From Dyadobacter sp. MSC1_007 (GTDB lineage Bacteria > Bacteroidota > Bacteroidia > Cytophagales > Spirosomataceae), in NCBI RefSeq assembly GCF_023667495.1, contig NZ_JAMOZL010000005.1, positions 372,001 to 436,000 of the forward strand: a stretch of 64,000 nucleotides of DNA, given 5' to 3'. Below the pieces are notes generated by a model, which did no database searches, had not been told where the DNA came from, and saw nothing but the letters and a program-made list of their open reading frames with translations. The translations under genes and the position numbers were made by a program. Below, piece by piece: positions 1 to 9,130 of the stretch. Numbering within the stretch: the first letter of the stretch is position 1; the number at the start of each line of letters is the position of its first letter.

Positions 1-1
1 G

Positions 2-151
2 GACATTGCAGAATTGGACCTTGGGAACTTTGGACAAGATAATGGCCTCGGAACACGCGGCGTGCAGCTCTATTCACTTGATGAAGGGAATGCAAAAAAG
101 CTTTGGGACCTCAGCGAAGAAATGACAGGTATTGCCTTCGAGGTCAGCTAG
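2..151 (+). CDS. Short-chain dehydrogenase, C-terminal fragment (cut by window edge)
   Basis: An open frame runs from the left edge to a TAG stop and gives the last 49 residues of a protein. The end contains LWDLSEEMTG, which resembles the C-terminal tail of retinol-dehydrogenase-like short-chain dehydrogenases (usually LWxLSExxxG). The Rossmann domain and catalytic YxxxK lie outside the window, so the family call rests on this tail alone. It is followed 47 bases later, on the same strand, by an AraC regulator; SDR genes next to AraC regulators are common in this phylum. Confidence 0.55.
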   Translation, partial: DIAELDLGNFGQDNGLGTRGVQLYSLDEGNAKKLWDLSEEMTGIAFEVS

Positions 152-198
152 AACATCTTTAACTTTATAATCCGGCATGCGTCAGTTATTTTGTCAAA

Positions 199-1017
199 AT
201 GGAACATATATCCAGGTATCTAACCAAAGAGATCAAGCTTTCCTGTTATGAGGACAAGTTGTCTAAATCAGATCTGATGTTTGATGATCATATGCTGGTT
301 TGGTTTATTTCCGGTGAAACAAAAATTATCCAATGGGATACCAGTTTTAATTTTAAAACCGGCGACATTTTCCTGATCCCAAGAAATCAATTGGCGACCG
401 TAGTCAATTATCCCAAAAATGGCTTACCGCATAGAACAGTGGTTATGCATTTGTCATTGGAGCGGTTGAAGAAATTCTATGAAAACGTAGACGTTAAGAG
501 AAGGGCGCAACCCGAACAAAAAATATATAGTTTCAGCAATCACCCGTTACTGGAAAGTTGCTTGGCATCATTAATGCCTTATTTCGATGTGGAAGGGGAA
601 TTTCCTGAAAGCCTCGCCTCGTTAAAAATAACGGAAGCCATAAGTATCCTGCGGGTAATTGATCCTGGTGTTGATAGCGTACTGGCAAATTTCGACGCGC
701 CGGGTAAAATTGATCTGGTCGGTTTTATGCAGCGAAATTTCATGTTCAATATATCATTAGAGAGATTGAGCTACTTAACGGGACGTAGTTTATCAACATT
801 TAACAGGGATTTTAAGAAATGTTTCAACACGCCTCCTCAAAAATGGCTAACAGATAAAAGACTTGAACTAGCTTATTACCAATTGTCGGAAAATAGAAAA
901 AAATCGACTGAGGTTTATCTTGAAGTGGGATTTGAAGACCTGTCCCATTTTTCATTTGTCTTCAAGAAGAAATATGGGATTTCCCCTAATCAAGTAGAGC
1001 CGCTGCATTTCTCTTGA
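199..1017 (+). CDS. AraC-family transcriptional regulator
   Basis: This 272-residue protein has an N-terminal cupin-like sensing region (about residues 1-150, including the FKTGDIFLIPRNQ strand typical of the fold) and a C-terminal double helix-turn-helix (about 170-270). The second HTH signature is visible as VGFEDLSHFSFVFKKKYGISPNQ. The domain order and length are normal for AraC/XylS regulators. No ligand can be read from the sequence. It probably controls the dehydrogenase that ends just upstream on the same strand; this is inference from adjacency. It converges with the CobN-like gene, whose stop lies only 6 bases away. Confidence 0.85.
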   Translation: MEHISRYLTKEIKLSCYEDKLSKSDLMFDDHMLVWFISGETKIIQWDTSFNFKTGDIFLIPRNQLATVVNYPKNGLPHRTVVMHLSLERLKKFYENVDVKRRAQPEQKIYSFSNHPLLESCLASLMPYFDVEGEFPESLASLKITEAISILRVIDPGVDSVLANFDAPGKIDLVGFMQRNFMFNISLERLSYLTGRSLSTFNRDFKKCFNTPPQKWLTDKRLELAYYQLSENRKKSTEVYLEVGFEDLSHFSFVFKKKYGISPNQVEPLHFS

Positions 1018-1023
1018 TTAACA

Positions 1024-4000
1024 TTAAATTTTCCATTGTTTTCCTGCAAGAAACGATAATGTGATCAGTGCAACCATCCAGAATAGCCTCGTTTCTGAAG
1101 GCTTAGCAGGATTGCTTTCCTTGTGCGTTGCTGGCTTTTCTTTTTTTACTTCTTCAATTTTATAACCGCTAACTTCCGATGGATCCCGCCTTACTGTTTC
1201 CTGCACAGGCTGTTGTTCATTTTTAGAGTTTACAGAAGGCTGAGAAGCCGGTTTTGAAGCAGCCTGCTGTGCAGCAGCCGGTGGCTTGGAACCACCTGTG
1301 GTGCCGGGTCCGGTGCTGTGAATAGCAGCCAGTTGCTGATTGTAGGATTGAAACTGAGTTGCCGTGATTCCCTGAATATTCTGCATCTTATCGGAAATGA
1401 AACTAGTGAGGCTACTGTTATCACACACATTACTGTTGCACGAAAGGCCTGTTTCCGCTACGGTACTCATATATTCGCTGATTAGTTTCCGGGTTACTTT
1501 TTCATCCGGGTGCCAGTAGTCTTTTCTGACCACTTCCAGCATTCGCGAAAGTGTTGTCTGGTAAGCATACATATTTTTGGCATCGCGGAACTTCTTTTTA
1601 ATTTCCAGTCCGTACTGATCTTCAACATAGGTATCATACATCTGTTGCCACTTGTTTTCGTCGATCGCTTCTGGCACGGTAACTTGCCATCCCCAAAGAT
1701 GCGCCACTACTTTGTTGATCATCCTGGCGCCCGAATAACCTTCATCGAGCATTTCATTGATCCACTTGGGATTCAAATAGCGGGTTTTCATTTCCCTTCC
1801 GATGTATTTATCCAGTGACTCCTGTCCCATCTGATTTGGGTCAGCAAGGTTTGTCACTGTCACGTCAGGCGTTTTGCCATCCACAGACCTGACTGCCATA
1901 GCCGTTGCGCCCAGGTACTGGTAGAAATCATCATTGTCCAGGGCACCATAAACATTCGAAGACCGGCTGTGGACTACGGTTTTAGTCCCGGATAGAGAGC
2001 TTTTCAGAAGTTGAATGCTAAAACCCTTTGAAAGGGTAGAGTCTGCTGTTTCCGGTTTGTCTCCCCAAAATCCCTGACCGTACAAATGACTCATACGGTT
2101 AAAATATACGTCAACCACCTGGCTTTCCTTATCCCAGGTCGAAGACGCTTCCACCACATTTTCAATCCCTGTTCCATAGGCACCGCTGGGAACAGAAAAC
2201 ATCCTGACGGAAGCCAGGCGCTCCGCAAGTTTTTCATCTTTGATACCTCCCTGGACAAGCATCTGCTGTGCCGTCTGAATATGCTGGCGAATATAATTGT
2301 CGGGCTCATCCATCGCTTTGGCAAGATTGACAGCCTGATCAAGCAGCTGCATCAGATTCGGAAACATATCCCGGTAAAGACCGGAAGGAACCATCGCTAC
2401 ATCTGCCCTGGGCCTTTTGAGTTCTGTCCGGGGAATCGCTTCAACGCCTTTTACCCGTCCGAACGCATCATACTGGGGACGGATACCCATTAAACCCAGG
2501 ATCTGTGATTCCATCATTCCTTCATGGCGGATTGTTTCAGTGGACCACAGGTTCATGGTCACCTTGTCAGGAAACGCACCATTATGGTTTTTTTTGTATT
2601 GGTCAATCAGTTGCTCGGCCAGATCACTTCCCGTTTTATAGGTTTCTTTGGAAGGTACTTTGGATGGATCAAATGCAAAGAAATTTTTACCGGTAGGAAG
2701 CGACTGCGGGTTTCGTAGCGGATCATTTCCCTGACCGGCACGTATGTATTTGCCGTTAAGGGCATCCATGAGCGCATTCAATTCGCTGGGGCCACTGACC
2801 AGTAACTTATCTGTCAGATCGGTGATCTGTTGTTCACGCTGCTGAACTGACAAGTCTTTTTGTCGGTCCACAATAGCTTCGGCTGTACGTGCGGCGTTTT
2901 CGGCCGAAGGTGATTTGCCAAAAGTATGCATCCCAAACGGGGTTTGTTTTTCCCCGATTTCGCGGATATAATGTTCGAGTTTTTCTATTTCGTCATGTGT
3001 AAAAGCCTCCGAGATCCCCAGATCTTTTTGCAACCCCATTTTCGAAGAAAGCTTTTTTATTTCTGTCAGTCTGGACTGCGCCAGGGCCTGGCTTTTCTCG
3101 CTTGCAGAAGTATAATCGTTGATGAGCCCAGCCAGTTCTTTGAGTTCAGGGTTAAGTCCTGCCTTGTCGAATGGTGGCGTAAGATGGTCTATAATAATAG
3201 CCATACCTCTTCTTTTAGCCTGCAATCCTTCCCCAACATCGTCTACGATGTAAGGATAAATATTGATCAGGTCACCGATTAAAGCTTCCGGCGCATCGTC
3301 ATCGTTCAGACCGGCCTCTTTTCCCGAGAGCCATTCATGTGTACCATGGGTGCCCAGATTGATGATAGCGTCTGCACGGAATTTTTTCTGAAGCCATAAA
3401 TAGAAAGCAATGTATTGATGGTGTGGCGGAAGCGTTACATCATGATATGCTTTGGCAATATCCTGGTCCCAACCCCTGGCAGGCTGGGGGGTAAGCAGTA
3501 TTTTCCCATACCAGACCGCAGGAAGTACAAGGAAAGTTTCACCAGCCGGATTTTTCCAGGTCATGATCCTGGCCGTATCGGGCTCGCCCCATTTTTTCAG
3601 GACTTCGTTTCTGAACCTGGGGCTTAATTTCTCAAACCAGTCCTTGTATTCACTGACCGGTAGTAAAACCGGATCACCTTCCCTGACGAGTTTGTCTATT
3701 TCAGCCGGTGCCCAGTTTCCTATATTACGACCATGTCCCATCACATCATCGTAAATGCGGTTGCTGTCGGGCAAACCGCCCGCGCCAAGGTCATATCCCT
3801 CGCTGTGCATCCTATGGAGGATATTTTGCATGCTTTGAGGCAGTACGTTCAGATAACTGGCCCCGATGTTTTCCTTGCCCGGAGGGTTGCTGTAATAGAT
3901 TAGTGCCACCTTTTTCTCACTGTTGGCTTTCTTTTGAAGGCGCTCCCAGGAAGTAATGCGGTCGACCAGACGCTGCACACGGTTTTCGATTGCCACTTTT

Positions 4001-5022
4001 TCGCTGACTTGAATTCCACCGGGATAAGTTTTGTTTTCCTGACTGGTCGTTACCGTTGGCTGTATCTGACCTGTCATTTCAGGGCGGGTCAGACTCATCG
4101 TCCTGTTAAAAATGCTCAGACCAACGGGCGACTTCTCCCATGCTTCTCTTGACTGGTCAAGCTGGATCGCGCTCAAAACGGGAACACCCAGCTTTTGAAA
4201 TGCCAGCCCCAAATCCTCGGGGGATGAACCAGGTAGTGAAGAAGCAGACACCAGAAAGTTGATGGTTGCTTTTCCGAGCGAGTCCATGCAGAATTTTTGA
4301 AGAGAGCTGCTCAGCGGAAATCCATAAAAGGGCATGACATTGAAACCCGCGTTTTCCAGGTGATGAATGTGCGTGTCCAGATACTGGTGCTGACCGGTAA
4401 GGATTTCGTATCGAAAAACATAAAACCCTACCCAAGGCCTGCCTGGCCGGTAGTTTTTGTAATGCTTGCGAAACTGGTCTGTATCAGTGAAAATGCTGTC
4501 TTTGGCCAGGGAATAAATGCCGGCATCGGCATATTTGATTACTTCACGGAAAGGAAATTTAAGAGAAAAGTCCTTGTCCAGACGTGACAGGATCATGTTT
4601 TTGATGTTCTCCGGACTACTTTCTTCAAAATATTTGAGTACCGAAGCGTTAAAAAGCACACCCATTGACTTATAGACATCTTCGGCTGGCGTACCACCAA
4701 GCGCATATACTTTTGCGCCTTTCCTGATCGCCGACAGCAGCTGCGGTTTGGCTTGTTCGAAAACGGTGCCATTATGCACATAGACAAAGATGAGATTGGA
4801 ATTTTCCAGAAATGCCAAGTCTGTATCGTGAAAACCCTCCTGTGGAAAAATCCGGATCTGGCATTGATTAGAAAAGTCTGGAATTGCATTCTTTAGCTTT
4901 TCTGTAACATCATAGCCTGTCTTGGTGTAATTGTCGGACAAAACCAGACTGATACGCAGCTGAGCAGACAATGGCAACCAGGAGAACAAAAACAGCGTGA
5001 GCGGTAAAAGAAAAGCCTTCAT
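1024..5022 (-). CDS. hmuS: CobN-like periplasmic chelatase/dechelatase (HmuS-like)
   Basis: This 1332-residue protein belongs to the CobN/BchH large-subunit family, shown by the hallmark INLGTHGTHEWLSG near residue 555 and by its length. Unlike cytoplasmic CobN it starts with a clear signal peptide (residues 1-20, ending LSAQ). It ends with a Pro/Ala/Gln-rich linker (about 1240-1310) and a single C-terminal membrane helix (about 1313-1330), so the catalytic part should face the periplasm. No CobS/CobT or BchI/D ATPase partners are encoded nearby. It is last in an operon with a TonB receptor, an ExbB-like channel and a DUF2149 protein, the gene set of hmuRSTUV. HmuS of gut Bacteroidetes is reported to remove iron from haem. 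The substrate here is inferred; cobalamin, zinc or another tetrapyrrole remains possible. The symbol is by homology and context only. Confidence 0.8.
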   Translation of the reverse strand: MKAFLLPLTLFLFSWLPLSAQLRISLVLSDNYTKTGYDVTEKLKNAIPDFSNQCQIRIFPQEGFHDTDLAFLENSNLIFVYVHNGTVFEQAKPQLLSAIRKGAKVYALGGTPAEDVYKSMGVLFNASVLKYFEESSPENIKNMILSRLDKDFSLKFPFREVIKYADAGIYSLAKDSIFTDTDQFRKHYKNYRPGRPWVGFYVFRYEILTGQHQYLDTHIHHLENAGFNVMPFYGFPLSSSLQKFCMDSLGKATINFLVSASSLPGSSPEDLGLAFQKLGVPVLSAIQLDQSREAWEKSPVGLSIFNRTMSLTRPEMTGQIQPTVTTSQENKTYPGGIQVSEKVAIENRVQRLVDRITSWERLQKKANSEKKVALIYYSNPPGKENIGASYLNVLPQSMQNILHRMHSEGYDLGAGGLPDSNRIYDDVMGHGRNIGNWAPAEIDKLVREGDPVLLPVSEYKDWFEKLSPRFRNEVLKKWGEPDTARIMTWKNPAGETFLVLPAVWYGKILLTPQPARGWDQDIAKAYHDVTLPPHHQYIAFYLWLQKKFRADAIINLGTHGTHEWLSGKEAGLNDDDAPEALIGDLINIYPYIVDDVGEGLQAKRRGMAIIIDHLTPPFDKAGLNPELKELAGLINDYTSASEKSQALAQSRLTEIKKLSSKMGLQKDLGISEAFTHDEIEKLEHYIREIGEKQTPFGMHTFGKSPSAENAARTAEAIVDRQKDLSVQQREQQITDLTDKLLVSGPSELNALMDALNGKYIRAGQGNDPLRNPQSLPTGKNFFAFDPSKVPSKETYKTGSDLAEQLIDQYKKNHNGAFPDKVTMNLWSTETIRHEGMMESQILGLMGIRPQYDAFGRVKGVEAIPRTELKRPRADVAMVPSGLYRDMFPNLMQLLDQAVNLAKAMDEPDNYIRQHIQTAQQMLVQGGIKDEKLAERLASVRMFSVPSGAYGTGIENVVEASSTWDKESQVVDVYFNRMSHLYGQGFWGDKPETADSTLSKGFSIQLLKSSLSGTKTVVHSRSSNVYGALDNDDFYQYLGATAMAVRSVDGKTPDVTVTNLADPNQMGQESLDKYIGREMKTRYLNPKWINEMLDEGYSGARMINKVVAHLWGWQVTVPEAIDENKWQQMYDTYVEDQYGLEIKKKFRDAKNMYAYQTTLSRMLEVVRKDYWHPDEKVTRKLISEYMSTVAETGLSCNSNVCDNSSLTSFISDKMQNIQGITATQFQSYNQQLAAIHSTGPGTTGGSKPPAAAQQAASKPASQPSVNSKNEQQPVQETVRRDPSEVSGYKIEEVKKEKPATHKESNPAKPSETRLFWMVALITLSFLAGKQWKI

Positions 5023-5061
5023 GAAAATGGGGATAGGTATAAAATTCAGTTCCAGGGTCTG

Positions 5062-5397
5062 CTATTCAGGCACATAAATGACCTGGCCGTTTTCCAGTTT
5101 GTAAGCTGTGCCCAGCCGTTCACCCTTCCCGGAGGACTGATCTTTGGTGATTTTTTTGACTTTTATTTCTTTCCCTTTCTTTTCCACAATTTCAATTTCA
5201 CCATTTGCAGATTGTTTCGTGAAAGTGACATTGGAAGAGGGGTCTATCAGGTCAAGCATGTTCAGTGCTGAAACGAGTGCGAAAATCATGGCAACAATAA
5301 AGACAACACTGACGTCAAAGAGATTGGCAACACCGCTGATCGGGTCTTCAAGAGGTTCATCCGAAGCGGAGATACGCGATTTATTAAGTAGTTTCAT
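5062..5397 (-). CDS. DUF2149 domain membrane protein (Hmu-type operon)
   Basis: This 111-residue protein has one N-terminal membrane helix (about residues 25-47) followed by a small soluble domain. The C-terminal signature GTAYKLENGQVIYVPE is characteristic of the DUF2149 family. Its topology resembles ExbD (short cytoplasmic N-terminus, one helix, periplasmic domain). Together with the ExbB-like gene 31 bases upstream it may form a dedicated energy-transducing pair for the TonB receptor or for the CobN-like protein; that role is inference. The CobN-like gene begins 39 bases downstream, so co-transcription is likely. DUF2149 genes occur next to CobN-like and MotA/TolQ/ExbB genes in other bacteria and in some archaea. 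Confidence 0.8.
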   Translation of the reverse strand: MKLLNKSRISASDEPLEDPISGVANLFDVSVVFIVAMIFALVSALNMLDLIDPSSNVTFTKQSANGEIEIVEKKGKEIKVKKITKDQSSGKGERLGTAYKLENGQVIYVPE

Positions 5398-5428
5398 TTT
5401 AAACTGTTAAAGTGGGTGAAACGCCTGT

Positions 5429-5998
5429 TCAGACAGTTAAGGACATTTTTTGTTTTTCCAGATCGCGCAGCAGCACTTCCAGATAAACTTCACATTCAAG
5501 AAAATCCGACTTCAACCATTTTTCTTTTTGCATACTGATCAGATAGGCTGCAACACCACAGGCGATACCAACAATAGTAGAAGTAAAGGCGGTGACCATA
5601 TTGGCTGACATTGCCATTAGATTACCTTCGGAAAGTGATGCCAGCGAAATCCCCATCGGGATCAATGTGCCGATCAAACCGAGCGAAGGCCCGGTTTTGA
5701 TCATAAAACGCACACGGTCCAGTTTGTTGATTTGTGTTTTTTCCCAGTTGCGTATCAGGCGCGTCAGCCAGAGATCCGCATAGTCCGCGTCATCAAGAGC
5801 GTCCTGAATTTGCTGTGCATACCGCATCTTAAAAAGATCAGTAGCATTGTGTATGTTTTTTCTGCGCTCATATAGCTCCCGTACGAAAGCGCCCAGTGAT
5901 ACGACCGTCCACAGGATCATGCCGGCCAGTCCGATGACAACCGGATAAGCCAGCGCGGTAGAAATCAGGTACAGAAATGATTCCAGATAATTCAGCAT
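5429..5998 (-). CDS. MotA/TolQ/ExbB-family proton channel protein
   Basis: This 189-residue protein shows the ExbB/TolQ layout: one helix near residues 15-38, a charged cytoplasmic stretch, then two helices in the conserved GPSLGLIGTLIPMGISL and TAFTSTIVGIACGVAAYLI segments (about 107-160). These Gly/Thr/Pro-rich helices line the proton path in the family. The start codon overlaps the end of the upstream membrane-protein gene by 7 bases, which suggests translational coupling. Its place between a TonB receptor operon and a CobN-like gene indicates a dedicated energising channel rather than the housekeeping ExbB. In hmu operons this is one of the HmuT/U/V proteins; I do not assign a letter. Confidence 0.85.
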   Translation of the reverse strand: MLNYLESFLYLISTALAYPVVIGLAGMILWTVVSLGAFVRELYERRKNIHNATDLFKMRYAQQIQDALDDADYADLWLTRLIRNWEKTQINKLDRVRFMIKTGPSLGLIGTLIPMGISLASLSEGNLMAMSANMVTAFTSTIVGIACGVAAYLISMQKEKWLKSDFLECEVYLEVLLRDLEKQKMSLTV

Positions 5999-6636
5999 GA
6001 GGTTTTGTTTTTATTGATAAGAAATAGACCTGTTAAGAATGAAAGGAGCAGAAGGACCAGTGCAGTCCACCCAAACCATAGTACGTTTTGAGGGGATAAC
6101 TCGCCTGCATTTGCTGTTTCAGGACTTTTAGCCCAAGAGGTGTCCATAAGCAGATAAACACAGTAGCCTGCCAATAGCACTGCAGTATTCTGCCCGTAAA
6201 CCACCTTTTCTTCTTTGAGAAAACCAACGGAAAAATATAGGCCCGTGCCGACCAGCAAGCCGACAGTCATACTTGCGAAATAGACAATATAGTTAGAGTG
6301 GAAAAGCGGGAGCAAAACCTCAAAGCAAACCACTAAAAGCATCCATAATCCCGCCAGCCAACTGCTTGTGTGCGCTTGCCGTCCGGATTCAAAATGGTAG
6401 AAATAGGCCACGGCCAACAGGGCAAACAGTAATGCAAAGGCTGGCCCGTAGCCGTTGATTGAACTCACATTGAACCATGCTGGCAAAACTGCTCCGGCCA
6501 TAACGAGCCCAAACGTAATTGCACAGGCTTTTAAATCAAGGTAAACACCGGTACCTTTTAGGCGCTTGGCCGACAGATACGTTAAAATGTAAACGGCTTG
6601 TCCTGTACAAGCCGCTAAAAGCAGCTGGTTTTTCAT
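5992..6636 (-). CDS. Polytopic membrane protein of the Hmu-like operon
   Basis: I do not recognise a named domain in this 214-residue protein. It is very hydrophobic, with about six predicted membrane helices and a short basic C-terminus (INKNKTSC). It starts 5 bases after the TonB receptor stop and overlaps the ExbB-like gene by 7 bases, so it sits inside a tightly packed operon. Porphyromonas and Bacteroides hmu operons also contain one hydrophobic protein of unknown function, so it is probably the equivalent. It could be a permease or a scaffold for the ExbB/DUF2149 pair; neither can be shown from the sequence. Confidence 0.7.
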   Translation of the reverse strand: MKNQLLLAACTGQAVYILTYLSAKRLKGTGVYLDLKACAITFGLVMAGAVLPAWFNVSSINGYGPAFALLFALLAVAYFYHFESGRQAHTSSWLAGLWMLLVVCFEVLLPLFHSNYIVYFASMTVGLLVGTGLYFSVGFLKEEKVVYGQNTAVLLAGYCVYLLMDTSWAKSPETANAGELSPQNVLWFGWTALVLLLLSFLTGLFLINKNKTSC

Positions 6637-6641
6637 CGCTT

Positions 6642-8963
6642 CTATTTTAGAGAATAAGAAAGCCCCAGATTCACTGACCGCCGTGGTGCATAATAGTAAC
6701 TGGTAGCGGAAGTGTAGCTTCCATAATACAGTTTGTCAAGCAGGTTGAGCACATTGGCTGTCACAGCGAATTTGCCAATCTGTTTTGAAACTTTCAGGCC
6801 CACGACGGTGATGGGGTCCATGACAAGATTTTCGGAGTTTTCCAGATCGCCGAAGCTTTTACTGGTATGCCTTGCCCACAGGCTTACATTAATGATTTTG
6901 GGATTATCGTAGGCCAATCCTCCGCTCGTAGTGTGATGCGGATTGCTGTCCATTTCCTTACCCTCATAGGAAGGATTGGACTGATATTCTAGAATTTTAG
7001 ACTTGTTATAGAAATAGCTTCCGATCAGTGTGAAATGAGGATTTAACTTATATCGGAGGGATGTTTCGAGCCCGGTTAGTTTGACTTTACCTATGTTGAT
7101 GTACTGTCTTACCGGAAGCCCGGCGGGGTCAAAGTAAGAAGGAACATCGCTGGCAGGAATCAGTACACTTTCGTTGAAATCCTTATATTGAGAAGCATAG
7201 TAAGTAGCGGATATTTCCAGGTTGTTATTTACATAAAAATCGGCACCCAGATCAACGGAATACACCATGCGCTCGGGTTTCAGATTGGGATTGCCCAGGC
7301 GGAAAGAGCTTCCCAGGGGTGCGGAATTATACAGGTAATAAATATTGGGTGCTTTAAAACCCATGGCATACTGCGACCGGAAACGGATCTGTTCAGTTGC
7401 GCGGTAAACAAGCCCTATTTTGGGTGACACTACGTTGGAAGACGCCTTTGCATAATCAATTGTAATGTCTTTCCCGGTCATGTTATCAAAAAACTTACCC
7501 TTAACGTTTTGCCAGTTATCGTAGCGCAGCCCGGCATTCAGGTTAATAGATGAACCAATGGCCACATCGTCGTTGATAAAAAAGGATGTGAAATTCTGAT
7601 TGCCCGAAAAATTCTGGCTCCCCTGAGCTCCATAGGACTTTTCAGAGACCGATCGGGTCAGGCGGATATCGGCACCGACTGTCACCGAGTGATTTTTAAT
7701 GTTTTTGTTTATTTTTCCAATGAATCCATAGATGTCAATGGGCACTGTTGACACATAGTACGGTGTATTAAACTGATTTTCCTTGCTGTTCCATTTAAGG
7801 GCTGTCGAAGTCCTGTCATTGTTATTGTAATACGCTGTTGCGCTGTAATTGAATGCGCTGTTTTTGCCGGTGTATCTCAGCAGATAGTTATTGGTCGTAG
7901 ACTTATCGTCATAAATGATTGTGGTGCCTGATACCGGTTTCTGCAAGTGATAGTCCATGATCGCTTCCAATTTTGAGTTCGGATTGATCTGATAGGAAAT
8001 CTTTGCATTAACATTCAGAAGCTCCATGGCTGGCTTTTGAAAATAGTCTTTCCACAAGCTATCGGCCATGTATTTGTATCCATCGGTCTTTTTGTATTCT
8101 GCAAAGGCAATGATACCGAAACCGTTTTTAAGGACTTTCCCGGCCTTAGCACCTGCCTGGAACGTATTCATCGAGCCATAGCGCACGTCCATACCCAGGG
8201 TAGGGCTCTGTGTGGGGGTTTCCGTGACAATGTTAATGGTTCCGCCCATGGAGTTCGACCCATAGATAGAAGAACCTGGCCCTCTTACCACCTCAATTCT
8301 TGAGATACTTCCGGTGGCAGTTGAATTCCATTCTGAAACGCCCCCCGTATACGCATCGTTTATAGGCACGCCATCTTTAAGGATCAGCGTGCGGTTGGAT
8401 GCGCCTGTTCCACGCAAGGTGACAGAAGTATGCGTACCGGTTGTGGTAAGTCCACGGCTCCGGCCGACCGAAAGTCCTGGAATGAAGTTTAACGCATCAT
8501 CAATCGTCTGGATCTGTTTCATCTCAGGATCAGTCGATTTAAGAATGGAAATGCTGGACGCAATCGTTCTGAGCTCAGCCGGCATAGCTGATCCGGTTAC
8601 GGTGATGTCATCGAGCAGGTTCCCTTGCCGGGTCAACCGGACCGAGCCGTTAGTAACCTTGCTTTCTGAAATGGTGAATGTCTGGTGAATTTTACCATAA
8701 CCCAAATGTGAGAATACAACCTTGAATTTGCCGATCGGTAAAGTGATCTGATAATGACCCGTGGAATCTGCAGTTGCAGAAAATCGCCCATCCTCCGTAA
8801 ACACAATGACGCCTCCTATGGGAGCATTTCTGTCATCAGTCAGCTGCCCTGCCAGAAAGCCTGTTGCTTGTATTTGAGCGTGGGCAGTCAGGCTGAGTAA
8901 CAAGGAGAAAACGATGAGTATGTTAGACAACTGACTCTTGAATGAGTAAACAATGTGGATCAT
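6642..8963 (-). CDS. TonB-dependent outer-membrane receptor (HmuR-like position)
   Basis: The 773-residue protein carries a signal peptide ending in SLTAHAQ, a carboxypeptidase-like regulatory repeat (about 35-115), a plug domain (about 120-240, with RIEVVRGPGSSIYGSNSMGG) and a C-terminal beta barrel. An earlier in-frame TTG at 8993 exists, but the ATG at 8963 gives a normal signal peptide and is preferred. It is the first gene of the operon ending with the CobN-like gene. Haem receptors carry FRAP and NPNL boxes with a histidine between them; here FKAP and GNPNLKPE are present (about 540-570) but the segment between has no histidine. The ligand may therefore not be bound as in classical haem receptors. 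Two palindromes upstream suggest metal-responsive control. Confidence 0.9.
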   Translation of the reverse strand: MIHIVYSFKSQLSNILIVFSLLLSLTAHAQIQATGFLAGQLTDDRNAPIGGVIVFTEDGRFSATADSTGHYQITLPIGKFKVVFSHLGYGKIHQTFTISESKVTNGSVRLTRQGNLLDDITVTGSAMPAELRTIASSISILKSTDPEMKQIQTIDDALNFIPGLSVGRSRGLTTTGTHTSVTLRGTGASNRTLILKDGVPINDAYTGGVSEWNSTATGSISRIEVVRGPGSSIYGSNSMGGTINIVTETPTQSPTLGMDVRYGSMNTFQAGAKAGKVLKNGFGIIAFAEYKKTDGYKYMADSLWKDYFQKPAMELLNVNAKISYQINPNSKLEAIMDYHLQKPVSGTTIIYDDKSTTNNYLLRYTGKNSAFNYSATAYYNNNDRTSTALKWNSKENQFNTPYYVSTVPIDIYGFIGKINKNIKNHSVTVGADIRLTRSVSEKSYGAQGSQNFSGNQNFTSFFINDDVAIGSSINLNAGLRYDNWQNVKGKFFDNMTGKDITIDYAKASSNVVSPKIGLVYRATEQIRFRSQYAMGFKAPNIYYLYNSAPLGSSFRLGNPNLKPERMVYSVDLGADFYVNNNLEISATYYASQYKDFNESVLIPASDVPSYFDPAGLPVRQYINIGKVKLTGLETSLRYKLNPHFTLIGSYFYNKSKILEYQSNPSYEGKEMDSNPHHTTSGGLAYDNPKIINVSLWARHTSKSFGDLENSENLVMDPITVVGLKVSKQIGKFAVTANVLNLLDKLYYGSYTSATSYYYAPRRSVNLGLSYSLK

Positions 8964-9040
8964 AAGGGGAGAATTGACAATGATGATGGACAAAGTTGCC
9001 TCACAAGCTCACTTTCCTAGACAAGAAATTGTATTGAAAA

Positions 9041-9055
9041 TGCAACGATGTTGCA
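9041..9055. promoter_or_regulatory. Operator-like palindrome upstream of TonB receptor operon, site 1
   Basis: The sequence TGCAACGATGTTGCA has 6-base arms around three central bases. It lies 78 bases before the receptor start, where a Fur-family or similar dimeric repressor could act. The same motif occurs at 9069-9083 and 9774-9788. Assignment to a Zur or other metal regulator is inference. Confidence 0.6.
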
Positions 9056-9068
9056 AATATTGAACAAA

Positions 9069-9083
9069 TACAACAATGTTGCA
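9069..9083. promoter_or_regulatory. Operator-like palindrome upstream of TonB receptor operon, site 2
   Basis: The sequence TACAACAATGTTGCA is a second copy of the palindrome, with one arm mismatch. It starts 28 bases from the start of site 1. Paired sites suggest cooperative binding at the receptor promoter. Confidence 0.5.
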
Positions 9084-9130
9084 AAAACAATTTCAATTTT
9101 TTTTTTGCCTTTCAGAAGAAGGGGAAAAGA

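Noticed and set aside
2086..2493. Long plus-strand frames inside the CobN-like gene
   Set aside because: They are shadows of the CobN-like coding sequence, with unusual composition and no start context.
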